Origin: Mayamaea pseudoterrestris
Lineage: Eukaryota > Bacillariophyta > Bacillariophyceae > Sellaphorales > Sellaphoraceae
Direction of reading: 5' to 3'
Length of the DNA stretch: 64,000 bases
Assembly (NCBI GenBank): GCA_027923505.1
Contig: BROI01000023.1
Location: 461,120-525,119, forward strand
Position 1 is the first letter of the stretch; each line of letters begins with the position of its first letter. Below, one piece after another: positions 40,057 through 50,481 of this stretch. The translations under genes and the position numbers were made by a program. The notes under the pieces were generated by a model. It did no database searches. It saw only the letters and a list, made by a program, of their open reading frames with translations, and was not told where the DNA came from.

Positions 40057-41757
40057 ATGGGCCAACTGCCTCAGCGGCTTACCTACATTAGTCCTGGGCA
40101 TCAAGCAAACATTCTTTATCAGTTGCCGTCTGCCGAAGCCGCGCATTTCTCGGCGTTATTCTCCGCCTTCAACGTTTCCGCCCCTGCTATTTACAAGGCA
40201 GCGGCCACCGATCCTGATACACTCACTTGGGATCAAGCTATGCGTGATCATCCTCACCAAGCTGATTGGGTTAAAGCAGCAGTCGCTGAGATCACGTCTC
40301 TCCAGAATAAAGGGACGTGGATCGAAGTGCCCAAGTCTTCCGCCACAAGCAAGATCATTCCTGGCACATGGGTCTTCCGCCGCAAGCGCTCGCCTGATGG
40401 AGTCATTAAGAAGTACAAAGCCCGCTTCTGTGTTAGAGGAGACTTGGAGGAAGGAACGTTTGATACCTTCTCTCCAGTTGTTGCGTGGTCAACGATTCGC
40501 CTCCTGTTGGTCTTTGCCCTTACGCTCGATTGGCATGCTTGCACCATTGACTTCTCCAGTGCCTTTGTCCAAGCTAAACTCGACAAGCCAGTATGGATTC
40601 ACATTCCTCGTGGTTTTGGCTCAAGCCTTGGCCCCGACCATTGCCTCTGCTTAAAGAAGAGCCTTTACGGACTGTCCGTTGCCCCGCGCCTTTGGTTTGA
40701 ACACCTCACTCGCGCATTCAAGTCGCTCGGTCTAAAACAAAGCGAATTTGATCAATGCCTCTTCTTTGGCACTTCTTTTATCTGCGCTTGTTTTGTGGAC
40801 AACATTTTGTTTGTCGAGCGCCTCAGCTCCATGGGATTCGAGTTAACAAAGGAAGACTCGCTTTGCGACTACCTCGGCATCAAACTCGTCCGCGACAATG
40901 CCAACGGTTCCTACAAGCTTACTCAGCAAGGATTAATTGACAAGATTCTTGTTGCTACTGGTTTGACGGAATCAAATCCAAATGCCGTCCCAGCGACTCA
41001 ACTCGCGCTCGGTACCGACCCCGACGGGGACTGTATGCGCGAGAGCTGGTCCTACCCTTCTATCGTTGGTATGCTCCTCTATCTTGCTATCAACTCGCGC
41101 CCTGACATTGCATACGCTGTTAGTCAAGTCGCTCGCTTCAACCACGGTCCTAAACAAAGCCACGCGAAGGCCGTCAAGACGATCGTTCGTTATCTGCGAG
41201 GCACTCGCAACGTGGGGACCGTCATGAAACCAGATGGATCCTTCAATCTGGACCTTTATACAGATGCAGACTATGCTGGTCTCTATAAACAAGAACCTGA
41301 CCATTCAACTATGTCGGTTCGTTCTCGTACAGGCTACATCATTCTTCTCGGTGGATGCCCGCTCATTTGGAAGAGCCAGTTGCAAACGGAAATTGCGCTC
41401 TCTACCCTGGAAGCAGAATATTGCTCTTTGTCTCTTGGACTAAAGACTCTCCTTCCGCTCAAGCGCATCCTTATTGAGGTACTACAAGTGCTTCGCCTTC
41501 CTAGTCCTACGGCTACTTGCGTGAGCACTCGTGCCTACCAAGACAATCAAGGCGCTTATTATCTCGCCACCAACCAGCGCTTAACCAATCGCACCAAGCA
41601 CATGCTAGTCAAGTTTCATTGGTTCTGGTTGCATTACAAACGAGGCGAGTTTAGTATCTCCATGGTTAAATCGGCCGACCAACTTGCCGATTACTTGACC
41701 AAGGGACTTGCCAAGGATCTGTTCCTCAAGAATCGTCTCAGCGTTCAACACTGCTAA
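40057..41757 (+). CDS. RT-RNase H of element D with altered catalytic motif
   Basis: 566 residues from the ATG at 40057, in frame with the preceding ORFs. RT has GTWVFRRKRSPDG, CVRGDLEEGTFDTFSPV, TIDFSSAFVQA (first catalytic Asp, about 165) and SLYGLSVAPRLWFEHL. The usual YVDD box reads CFVDNILFV, so the second Asp is Asn, and the stretch between it and YLGIKL is about ten residues shorter than usual. RNase H has YTDADYAG, STLEAEYCS and QDNQGAYYLA, and looks intact. Altered RT residues predict weak or no polymerase activity in this copy. Confidence 0.87.
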   Translation: MGQLPQRLTYISPGHQANILYQLPSAEAAHFSALFSAFNVSAPAIYKAAATDPDTLTWDQAMRDHPHQADWVKAAVAEITSLQNKGTWIEVPKSSATSKIIPGTWVFRRKRSPDGVIKKYKARFCVRGDLEEGTFDTFSPVVAWSTIRLLLVFALTLDWHACTIDFSSAFVQAKLDKPVWIHIPRGFGSSLGPDHCLCLKKSLYGLSVAPRLWFEHLTRAFKSLGLKQSEFDQCLFFGTSFICACFVDNILFVERLSSMGFELTKEDSLCDYLGIKLVRDNANGSYKLTQQGLIDKILVATGLTESNPNAVPATQLALGTDPDGDCMRESWSYPSIVGMLLYLAINSRPDIAYAVSQVARFNHGPKQSHAKAVKTIVRYLRGTRNVGTVMKPDGSFNLDLYTDADYAGLYKQEPDHSTMSVRSRTGYIILLGGCPLIWKSQLQTEIALSTLEAEYCSLSLGLKTLLPLKRILIEVLQVLRLPSPTATCVSTRAYQDNQGAYYLATNQRLTNRTKHMLVKFHWFWLHYKRGEFSISMVKSADQLADYLTKGLAKDLFLKNRLSVQHC

Positions 41758-42128
41758 GTATTACGCTATACACCCACCTTTATATATAAAAGACTCTCTA
41801 TATCTAGTCTACTTACTTATCTTCTTCGACCTATAGTCGCCTGCACTCTAACGCAAGGGCGAGTCGAGATTGACTGTGTCCGGGTTCTGTCTGTCCGGTA
41901 CTTACATATTTGTCTGTCCGGTACTCCCGTCGATTTGCATTGGATCGTTGCCATTCCACCATGGCGCTCTGCACGCTCCGTCTTTCATGCTTTCATGCTA
42001 ACAAGCTCCAACAGCTATAACAACGGCATCATTGTCTGTTCACCAGACGTGGGTTCTTCTTTGAGATTTATCATTACAATGATCCTGGATGTTCCTGCCT
42101 TTCGAGTCGAATGTCGAGCATTGTGCTC
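41758..42128 (+). other. 3' tail of element D
   Basis: About 370 bp with a T/A-rich start (TTTATATATAAA near 41780) and two copies of CTGTCCGGTACT near 41897 and 41922. No LTR, purine tract or ORF is supported. Confidence 0.45.
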
Positions 42129-42233
42129 ACAATCTGAAACTAGTGATTGCATAAAACACTATAAGCTTGCTGTTGCAAAAACAAACATCTTCTTCATCGT
42201 TTAACCTACTACTTGCGAAGTAGTCTTCACTGG
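42129..42233 (+). repeat. 105-bp direct repeat, right copy
   Basis: Copy of 33526-33630 (eIF2D start and 5' flank). Here it is followed directly by satellite at CTGAGACTGG. It suggests that before element D arrived, the eIF2D 5' flank bordered the satellite. Confidence 0.9.
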
Positions 42234-45200
42234 CTGAGACTGGTGACAAGTTGTCACCAAATACATTGCCATCCCCTTAGACACCACCCAAGCCTACCAT
42301 CTTGTAGCGCAGCCTGAAAAATGATGTTGGCACCATTCTGGTATATTTTGGGCACCTACAGGGCTTGCTGTAGGGGCGTTTGAATGTCACAGCATCTGCG
42401 GGCTGAGACTGGTGACAAGTTGTCACCAAATACATTGCCATCCCCTGAGACACCAGCGAAACCTACCATCTTGTAGCGCAGCCTAAAAAATGATGTTGGC
42501 ACCATTCTGGTGTATTTTGGGCACCTACAGGGCTTGCTGTAGGGGCGTTTGAATGTCATGGCATCTGGGGGCTGAGACTGGTGACAAGTTGTCACCAAAT
42601 ACATTGCCATCCCCTGAGACACCAGCCAAGCCTACCATCTTGTAGCAAAAGCCTGAGTAATGATGTTGGCACCATTCTGGTGTATTTTGGGCACCTACAG
42701 GGCTTGCTGTAGGGGCGTTTGAATGTCACGGCATCCACGGGCTGAGACTGGTGACAAGTTGTCACCAAATACATTGCCATCCCCTTAGACACCACCCAAG
42801 CCTACCATCTTGTAGCGCAGCCTGAAAAATGATGTTGGCACCATTCTGGTATATTTTGGGCACCTACAGGGCTTGCTGTAGGGGCGTTTGAATGTCACAG
42901 CTTCTGCGGGCTGAGACTGGTGACAAGTTGTCACCAAATATATTGCCATCCCCTGAGACACCAGCGAAACCTACCATCTTGCAGAGCAGCCTAAATAATG
43001 ATGTTGGCACCATTCTGGTGTATGTTGGGCACCTACAGGGCTTGCTGTAGGGGCGTTTGAATGTCACGGCATCTGCAGGCTGAGACTGGTGACAAGTTGT
43101 CACCAAATACATTGCCATCCCCTGAGACACCAGCCAAGCCTACCATCTTGCAGAGCAGCCTGAATAAGGATGTTGGCACCATTCTGGTGTATTTTAGGCA
43201 CCTACAGGGCTTGCTGTAGGGGCGTTTGAATGTCACGGCATCCACGGGCTGAGACTGGTGACAAGTTGTCACCAAATACATTGCCATCCCCTGAGACACC
43301 AGCCAAGCCTACCATCTTGCAGAGCAGCCTAAATAATGATGTTGGCACCATTCTGGTGTATGTTGGGCACCTACAGGGCTTGCTGTAGGGGTGTTTGAAT
43401 GTCCTGGCATCCGCAGGCTGAGACTGGTGACAAGTTGTCACCAAATACATTGCCATCCCCTTAGACACCACCCAAGCCTACCATCTTGTAGCGCAGCCTA
43501 AAAAATGATGTTGGCACCATTCTGGTATATTTTGGGCACCTACAGGGCTTGCTGCAGGGGCGTTTGAATGTCACAGCATCTGCGGGCTGAGACTGGTGAC
43601 AAGTTGTCACCAAATACATTGCCATCCCCTGAGACACCAGCGAAACCTACCATCTTGTAGCGCAGCCTACAAAATGATGTTGCCACCATTCTGGTGTAAT
43701 TTTGGGCACCTACAGGGCTTGCTGTAGGGGCGTTTGAATGTCACGGCATCTGGGGGCTGAGACTGGTGACAAGTTGTCACCAAATACATTGCCATCCCCT
43801 GAGACACCAGCCAAGCCTACCATCTTGTAGCGCAGCCTGAATAATGATGTTGGCACCATTCTGGTGTATTTTGGGCACCTACAGGGCTTGCTGTAGGGGC
43901 GTTTGAATGTCACGGCATCCGCAGGCTGAGACTGGTGACAAGTTGTCACCAAATACATTGCCATCCCCTGAGACACCACCCAAGCCTACCATCTTGTAGC
44001 GCAGCCTGAATAATGATGTTGGCACCATTCTGGTGTATTTTGGGCACCTACAGGGCTTGCTGTAGGGGCGTTTGAATGTCACGGCATCTGCAGGCTGAGA
44101 CTGGTGACAAGTTGTCACCAAATACATTGCCATCCCCTGAGACACCAGCCAAGCATAACATCTTGTAGCGCAGCCTGAAAAATGATGTTGCCACCATTCT
44201 GGTGTAATTTGGGCACCTACAGAACTTGCTGTAGGGGCGTTTGAAATGTCATGGCATCTGCGGGCTGAGACTGGTGACAAGTTGTCACCAAATACATTGC
44301 CATCCCCTGAGACACCAGCCAAGCCTACCATCTTGTAGCGCAGCCTAAATAATGATGTTGGCACCATTCTGGTGTATTTTGGGCACCTACAGGGCTTGCT
44401 GTAGGGGCGTTTGAATGTCATGGCATCTGGGGGCTGAGACTGGTGACAAGTTGTCACCAAATACATTGCCATCCCCTGAGACACCAGCCAAGCCTACCAT
44501 CTTGTAGCGCAGCCTGAAAAATGATATGGGCACCATTCTGGTGTATTTTGGGCACCTACAGGGCTTGCTGTAGGGGCGTTTGATTGTCACGACATCTGTG
44601 TGCTGAGACTGGTGACAAGTTGTCACCAAATACATTGCCATCCCCTGAGACACCAGCCAAGCCTACCATCTTGTAGCGCAGCCTGAATAATGATGTTGGC
44701 ACCATTCAGGTGCAATGTGAGCACCTACAGGGCCTGCTGTAGGGGCGTTTGAATGTCACGGCATCTCCAGGCTGAGACTGGTGACAAGTTGTCACCAAAT
44801 ACATTGCCATCCCCTGAGACACCAGCCAAGCATAACATCTTGTAGCGCAGCCTAAAAAATGATGTTGCCACCATTCTGGTGTAATTTGGGCACCTACAGG
44901 GCTTGCTGTAGGGGCGTTTGAATGTCACGGCATCTGCGGGCTGAGACTGGTGACAAGTTGTCACCAAATACATTGCCATCCCCTGAGACACCAGCCAAGC
45001 CTACCATCTTGTAGCGCAGCCTGATTATTGTTGTTGGCACCATTCAGGTGTATTTTGGGCACCTACAGGGCTTGCTGTAGGGGCGTTTGAATGTCACGGC
45101 ATCTGCAGGCTGAGACTGGTGACAAGTTGTCACCAAATACATTGCCATCCCCTGAGACACCAGCCAAGCCTACCATCTTGTAGCGCAGCCTAAATGATGA

Positions 45201-46802
45201 TGTTGGCACCATTCAGGTTTATTTTGGGCACCTACAGGGCCTGCTGTAGGGGCGTTTGAATGTAACGGCATCTGCGGGCTGAGACTGGTGACAAGTTGTC
45301 ACCAAATACATTGCCATCCCCTGAGACTCCAGCCAAGCCTACCATCTTGTAGCGCAGCCTGAATAATGATGTTGGCACCATTCAGGTGTATTTTGGGCAC
45401 CTACAGGGCTTGCTGTAGGGGTGTTTGAATGTCACGGCATCTGCAGGCTGAGACTGGTGACAAGTTGTCACCAAATACATTGCCATCCCCTGAGACTCCA
45501 GCCAAGCCTACCATCTTGTAGCGCAGCCTGAATAATGATGTTGGCACCATTCTGGTGTAATTTGGGCACCTACAGGGCTTGCTGTAGGGGTGTTTGAATG
45601 TCATGGCATCTGCGGGCTGAGACTTGTGACAAGTTGTCACCAAATACATTGCCATCCCCTGAGACACCAGCCAAGCATACCATCTTGTAGCGCAGCCTGA
45701 AAAATGATGTTGCCACCATTCTGGTGTAATTTGGGCACCTACAGGGCTTGCTGTAGGGGCGTTTGAATGTCACGGCATCTGCAGGCTGAGACTGGTGACA
45801 AGTTGTCACCAAATACATTGCCATCCCCTGAGACTCCAGCCAAGCCTACCATCTTGTAGCGCAGCCTGAATAATGATGTTGGCACCATTCTGGTGTATTT
45901 TGGGCACCTACAGGGCTTGCTGTAGGGGCGTTTGAATGTCACGGCATCTGCAGGCTGAGACTGGTGACAAGTTGTCACCAAATACATTGCCATCCCCTGA
46001 GACACCAGCCAAGCATACCATCTTGTAGCGCAGCCTAAAAAATGATGTTGCCACCATTCTGGTGTAATTTGGGCACCTACAGGGCTTGCTGTAGGGGGCG
46101 TTTGAATGTCACGGCATCTGCGGGCTGAGACTGGTGACAAGTTGTCACCAAATACATTGCCATCCCCTGAGACACCAGCCAAGCATAACATCTTGTAGCG
46201 CAGCCTAAAAAATGATGTTGGCACCATTCTGGTGCAATGTGAGCACCTACAGGGCCTGCTGTAGGGGCGTTTGAATGTCATGGCATCTGCGGGCTGAGAC
46301 TGGTGACAAGTTGTCACCAAATACATTGCCATCCCCTGAGACACCAGCCAAGCATACCATCTTGTAGCGCAGCCTGAAAAATGATGTTGGCACCATTCTG
46401 GTGTAATTTGGGCACCTACAGGGCCTGCTGTAGGGGCGTTTGAATGTCATGGCATCTGCGGGCTGAGACTGGTGACAAGTTGTCACCAAATACATTGCCA
46501 TCCCCTGAGACACCAGCCAAGCATACCATCTTGTAGCGCAGCCTGAAAAATGTTGTTGCCACCATTCTGGTGTAATTTGGGCACCTACAGGGCCTGCTGT
46601 AGGGGCGTTTGAGTGTCATGGCATCTGCAGGCTGAGACTGGTGACAAGTTGTCACCAAATACATTGCCATCCCCTGAGACACCAGCCAAGCATACCATCT
46701 TGTAGCGCAGCTTAAAAAATGATGTTGCCACCATTCTGGTGTAATTTGGGCACCTACAGGGCCTGCTGTAGGGGCGTTTGAATGTCATGGCATCTGCAGG
46801 CT
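42234..46802 (-). repeat. 169-bp satellite array 2 (minus orientation)
   Basis: About 27 monomers of the same family as array 1, in reverse orientation. Variants such as CCCCTTAGACACCACCC recur three or four monomers apart, so higher-order duplications exist. The palindrome is intact in almost all copies. The left edge begins at CTGAGACTGG, next to the palindrome. The right edge is the AGGCT target repeat of element E (46798-46802). Confidence 0.96.
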
Positions 46803-47091
46803 TGACAAGTCGCAGAGCGGCGAAGTCAAGAGCCCGAACCCTAATTAGCTTGTGTCGAGTCCGCAGCTGTCGTATGTGACATGTGAATGAAGAAAGTGCG
46901 CAACCGTCGTGTGGATGCGTTGTATGAATGGAACGACCAGTTACGACTGATGTAATGTGATTGAAAGAAACGGATTGATCGGATGATCTTCCGAGTGGTC
47001 GATGTAGCGATGTAGCGATAAGCTCACAATATAGAACTACTAGTTTGCGACGAGAGTGCAGTCGTATTCGTGTAGTGGCGAGCGCAAGACT
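46803..47091 (+). repeat. Truncated 5' LTR of element E
   Basis: Starts TGACAAGTCGC like the LTRs at 48695 and 58986 and follows them up to GCGCAAGACT. It then switches to GTTAATC instead of ATTCGAC. The switch lies at CAAGACT, a string shared by the LTR and the primer-site complement. Confidence 0.88.
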
Positions 47092-47397
47092 GTTAATCTA
47101 ACACCGTTGACGATTTCGTAGGTTAATCTTGTAACTTGTAAATCAAATCGTTGCACCTTTCGCTTGTAGCTGTCCTTGGATGGCCAATCCAAGCTTGCAG
47201 TTGCTACAATACGAGAGACGAATAAATCGCTTTCTTAACTCTTCAAGCTTAGTAAGTCTGCTTGTTTCTACTCTATATCGCACTAGTTTCAGCAATATAC
47301 TTGTTGAATCGCTTCGAAGCCGCGGCTCACCACAGCCTCACGCTGGCCACTTCGTACGGAAACGGATTGCTGCGTCCGGTAACTCTCGCAAATATCC
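47092..47397. repeat. Mosaic of inverted LTR, primer-site and pol pieces in element E
   Basis: In order: GTTAATC (inverted primer site); 47099-47120, inverted 3' end of the E/G LTR; GGTTAATCT, a second inverted primer site; 47130-47321, inverted 3' part of the element A LTR; 47323-47342, a short forward piece of the A LTR; 47343-47397, an exact inverted copy of 47991-48045 in this element's own pol. Joints show short shared sequences. Such order fits strand switching during reverse transcription or end-joining of several cDNAs. Confidence 0.85.
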
Positions 47398-48740
47398 TGG
47401 TCATCGTCAAGGCTTTGTACGGATTGCGAACGAGCGGAGCACGATTTCACGAACGCTTAGCCGACGCCCTACTTGCGGAAGGGTGGAAGCCGTCCTATTG
47501 CGATTCCGATCTGTGGATCAAGGACGCTGGCGACAGCTACGACTACCTCTGTGTATGGGTCGACGATCTGTTAAATATTTCAGACGATCCAGCAGCGTTC
47601 TTCAAGATGCTAGAGGAGAAGTACAAGTTTAAGCTTAAAGGTGTTGGACATCCCGAGTATCATCTCGGCGGTGACTTTGGACGAGACCCTGACGGAACTC
47701 TTTACTGGTCGGCCAAGACCTACGTTGCGAAACTCTTGGCGCAGTACGAGCGTTTGTTTGAAGGTCCTCCGAAGAAGTACTCATCACCAATCGACAAAGA
47801 CGATCATCCAGAACTTGACCAAAGCGAGCTACTGAACGACCAAGAGAAGAAGATTTACCAGTCTCTAGTCGGAGCACTTCAGTGGGCAATTACTTTGGGT
47901 CGATTTGACATTGCCGTAGCAGTTGTGAGTCTGTCGCGATTCCGTGTGGAGCCGCGCAAGGGACACCTGCAGCGGGTGAAGCGAGTCTGTGGATATTTGC
48001 GAGAGTTACCGGACGCAGCAATCCGTTTCCGTACGAAGTGGCCAGCCAACGAGGAGCACTTCGGCACCATGGAGGAACAAGATTGGGAGCGCAGCGTTTA
48101 CGGGAAGGACGGAGTTGATGAGATGTTGGACGTCTACCCACCGCCAAAGGGTGTGACTGTACGAACATCAACTTTCGAGGATGCGTGTCTCATGCATTGC
48201 ATGGTGACAGGCAAGTCATTGGAAGGAGTTTTGTCATTTGTCAACCAGACGCCTGTCGACTGGCATTGCAAACTCCAGGCTACAGTCGAGACTGCGACCT
48301 TCGGATCGGAATTCGGCGTAGCAAAGAGTGGAACAGATATCAGCATTTCTCTACGCGCGTCGCTCATGGCTATGGGCGTACCATTGGAGAAGTCTGCCTG
48401 GATGTACGGAGACAACCAAGCAGTGATTACACAATCTACAATCCCGAGTTCGACATTGTCCAAGCGACACAATGCGTTGGCCTACCATCGTGTTCGTTGG
48501 GCAGTTGCTGCGGGAATTATCAAGTTTGTAAAGATTGACGGAAAGGAGAACATTGCGGACGTACTGACGAAGTACCTGCCGTACTGTGATGCGATGCCAT
48601 TGCTCAAGCCAGTATTGTTTTGGCGCGGCGATACATCGTATGCGATTGTGAAGGACAAGAATGCGGCTACGACAAGCAGCGTACCCGAGGGGAGTGACAA
48701 GTCGCAGAGCGGCGAAGTCAAGAGCCCGAACCCTAATTAG
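47398..48740 (+). CDS. RT-RNase H of element E (N-truncated)
   Basis: Real pol sequence begins at VIVKALYGLRTSGARF; the upstream part of this open frame (from 47262) is translated mosaic. RT has the catalytic motif VWVDDLL (about 45 residues in). RNase H has FEDACLMHCMVTG, ETATFGSEF, YGDNQAV and a tail IADVLTKYLPY. It reads to a TAG at 48738-48740 inside the 3' LTR, as element F's pol also does. The first palm Asp region is missing, so RT cannot be complete. Confidence 0.85.
48687..48694 (+). other. Polypurine tract of element E
   Basis: GAGGGGAG directly before the LTR start TGACAAG. It lies inside the pol reading frame. Confidence 0.8.
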
Positions 48741-49089
48741 CTTGTGTCGAGTCCGCAGCTGTCGTATGTGACATGTGAATGAAGAAAGTGCGCAACCGTC
48801 GTGTGGATGCGTTGTATGAATGGAACGACCAGTTACGACTGATGTAATGTGATTGAAAGAAACGGATTGATCGGATGATCTTCCGAGTGGTCGATGTAGC
48901 GATGTAGCGATAAGCTCACAATATAGAACTACTAGTTTGCGACGAGAGTGCAGTCGTATTCGTGTAGTGGCGAGCGCAAGACTATTCGACGAGCCATCTC
49001 CATCAAGAGCTGTACAGACCGTGGCCAAGGACCCTGTATCGGAGCTTTTTGGAGGTAAGACGTTGACTACGAAATCGTCAACGGTGTTA
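48695..49089 (+). repeat. 3' LTR of element E
   Basis: 395 bp, TGACAAGTCGC to AACGGTGTTA. Closely similar to the element G LTR (58986-59372), with a duplicated GATGTAGC unit near 48893. It contains the pol stop codon. Confidence 0.92.
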
Positions 49090-50110
49090 AGGCTGAGACT
49101 GGTGACAAGTTGTCACCAAATACATTGCCATCCCCTGAGACACCAGCCAAGCATACCATCTTGTAGCGCAGCCTGAAAAATGATGTTGGCACCATTCTGG
49201 TGTAATTTGGGCACCTACAGGGCTTGCTGTAGGGGCGTTTGAATGTCATGGCATCTGCGGGCTGAGACTGGTGACAAGTTGTCACCAAATACATTGCCAT
49301 CCCCTGAGACACCAGCCAAGCATACCATCTTGTAGCGCAGCCTGAAAAATGATGTTGCCACCATTCTGGTGTAATTTGGGCACCTACAGGGCTTGCTGTA
49401 GGGGCGTTTGAGTGTCACGGCATCTGCGGGCTGAGACTGGTGACAAGTTGTCACCAAATACATTGCCATCCCCTGAGACACCAGCCAAGCCTACCATCTT
49501 GTAGCGCAGCCTGAATAATGATGTTGGCACCATTCTGGTGTAATTTGGGCACCTACAGGGCTTGCTGTAGGGCGTTTGAATGTCACGGCATCTGCAGGCT
49601 GAGACTGGTGACAAGTTGTCACCAAATACATTGCCATCCCCTGAGACACCAGCCAAGCATACCATCTTGTAGCGCAGCCTAAAAAATGATGTTGCCACCA
49701 TTCTGGTGTAATTTGGGCACCTACAGGGCTTGCTGTAGGGGCGTTTGAATGTCATGGCATCTGCAGGCTGAGACTGGTGACAAGTTGTCACCAAATACAT
49801 TGCCATCCCCTGAGACACCAGCCAAGCATACCATCTTGTAGCGCAGCCTGAATAATGATGTTGGCACCATTCTGGTGTAATTTGGGCACCTACAGGGCTT
49901 GCTGTAGGGGCGTTTGAATGTCACGGCATCTGCGGGCTGAGACTGGTGACAAGTTGTCACCAAATACATTGCCATCCCCTGAGACACCAGCCAAGCTTAA
50001 CCATCTTGTAGCGCAGCCTGAATAATGATGTTGGCACCATTCTGGTGTCATTTGGGTGTATACATGGCCTGCTGTAGGGGCGTTTGAATGTCACGGCATC
50101 TGCAGGCTGA
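49090..50110 (-). repeat. 169-bp satellite array 3 (minus orientation)
   Basis: About six monomers between elements E and F. Starts AGGCTGAGACTGG and ends TGCAGGCTGA (target repeat of F at 50105-50110). Palindrome intact. One monomer lacks a G in the GTAGGG run near 49570. Confidence 0.96.
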
Positions 50111-50481
50111 TGACACGATGCAGTTCCAGTTCGTACGGCTGCAACGATTCCTCACCCTCTGTAGTCGGTTTCCAAGTGAGCGGGATGATCAGTCCTTTAC
50201 CTTGGTTTATCCTACAGGGGTCTTATCCTACAAAACGCTAGTTGATTAAGCAGTTCTCTAGAAAGTGAGTTGATTTACGATCGGTCGAGAAAGAGCGATT
50301 GATCAGATGGCTCTTTCAAGACCATTCACGATAGTGAATACTAATCTGCAATATTTCAATGACGTAGTTGTGAGTAGATGTCTTTTCTGGTACCGCAACG
50401 GAGGTTCGAGTACTATGCTCGTGCGCCCCCGGCGACGTCTAGGTTCGCGTCAAGCGACTGGACTAGATCGTCATTGTGACA
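50111..50481 (-). repeat. 3' LTR of element F
   Basis: 371 bp. On the minus strand starts TGTCACAATGAC and ends TGCATCGTGTCA. Contains the stop codon of gag-pol (50413-50415) and lacks the 30-bp block of the other LTR. Confidence 0.92.

Larger units (their letters stand above)
33631..42128 (+). mobile_element. Copia-like element D without visible LTRs
   Basis: 8.5 kb between identical 105-bp direct repeats. The plus strand encodes gag with a CCHC knuckle, a transmembrane ORF, protease-integrase and RT-RNase H, which is copia order. Comparison of the 5' leader (33631-34074) with the 3' tail (41758-42128) shows no shared LTR, and no polypurine tract plus LTR follows the RNase H. All four ORFs are in one frame, separated only by TAA (36652-36654), TGA (37663-37665) and TGA (40039-40041). 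This could be a full-length transcript copied into a chromosome break, or a lineage with very unusual ends. Confidence 0.82.
46803..49089 (+). mobile_element. Copia element E, internally deleted and scrambled, in satellite
   Basis: A 2.3-kb insertion flanked by AGGCT at 46798-46802 and 49090-49094. It has a 5' LTR piece, a mosaic of inverted LTR and pol fragments, an open RT-RNase H and a full 3' LTR. Gag, protease and integrase are missing, so it is non-autonomous. Its LTR family is that of element G. Confidence 0.88.

Noticed and set aside
33631-42128. LTRs of element D from a weak match (GGATCGTT...CCATGG near 33720 and 41942)
   Set aside because: Similarity is limited to a few bases and does not extend; no PPT or matching termini.
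47262-47397. N-terminal part of the 492-codon element E ORF as a real protein start
   Set aside because: It is translated inverted LTR and inverted pol sequence; true pol homology begins at 47398.
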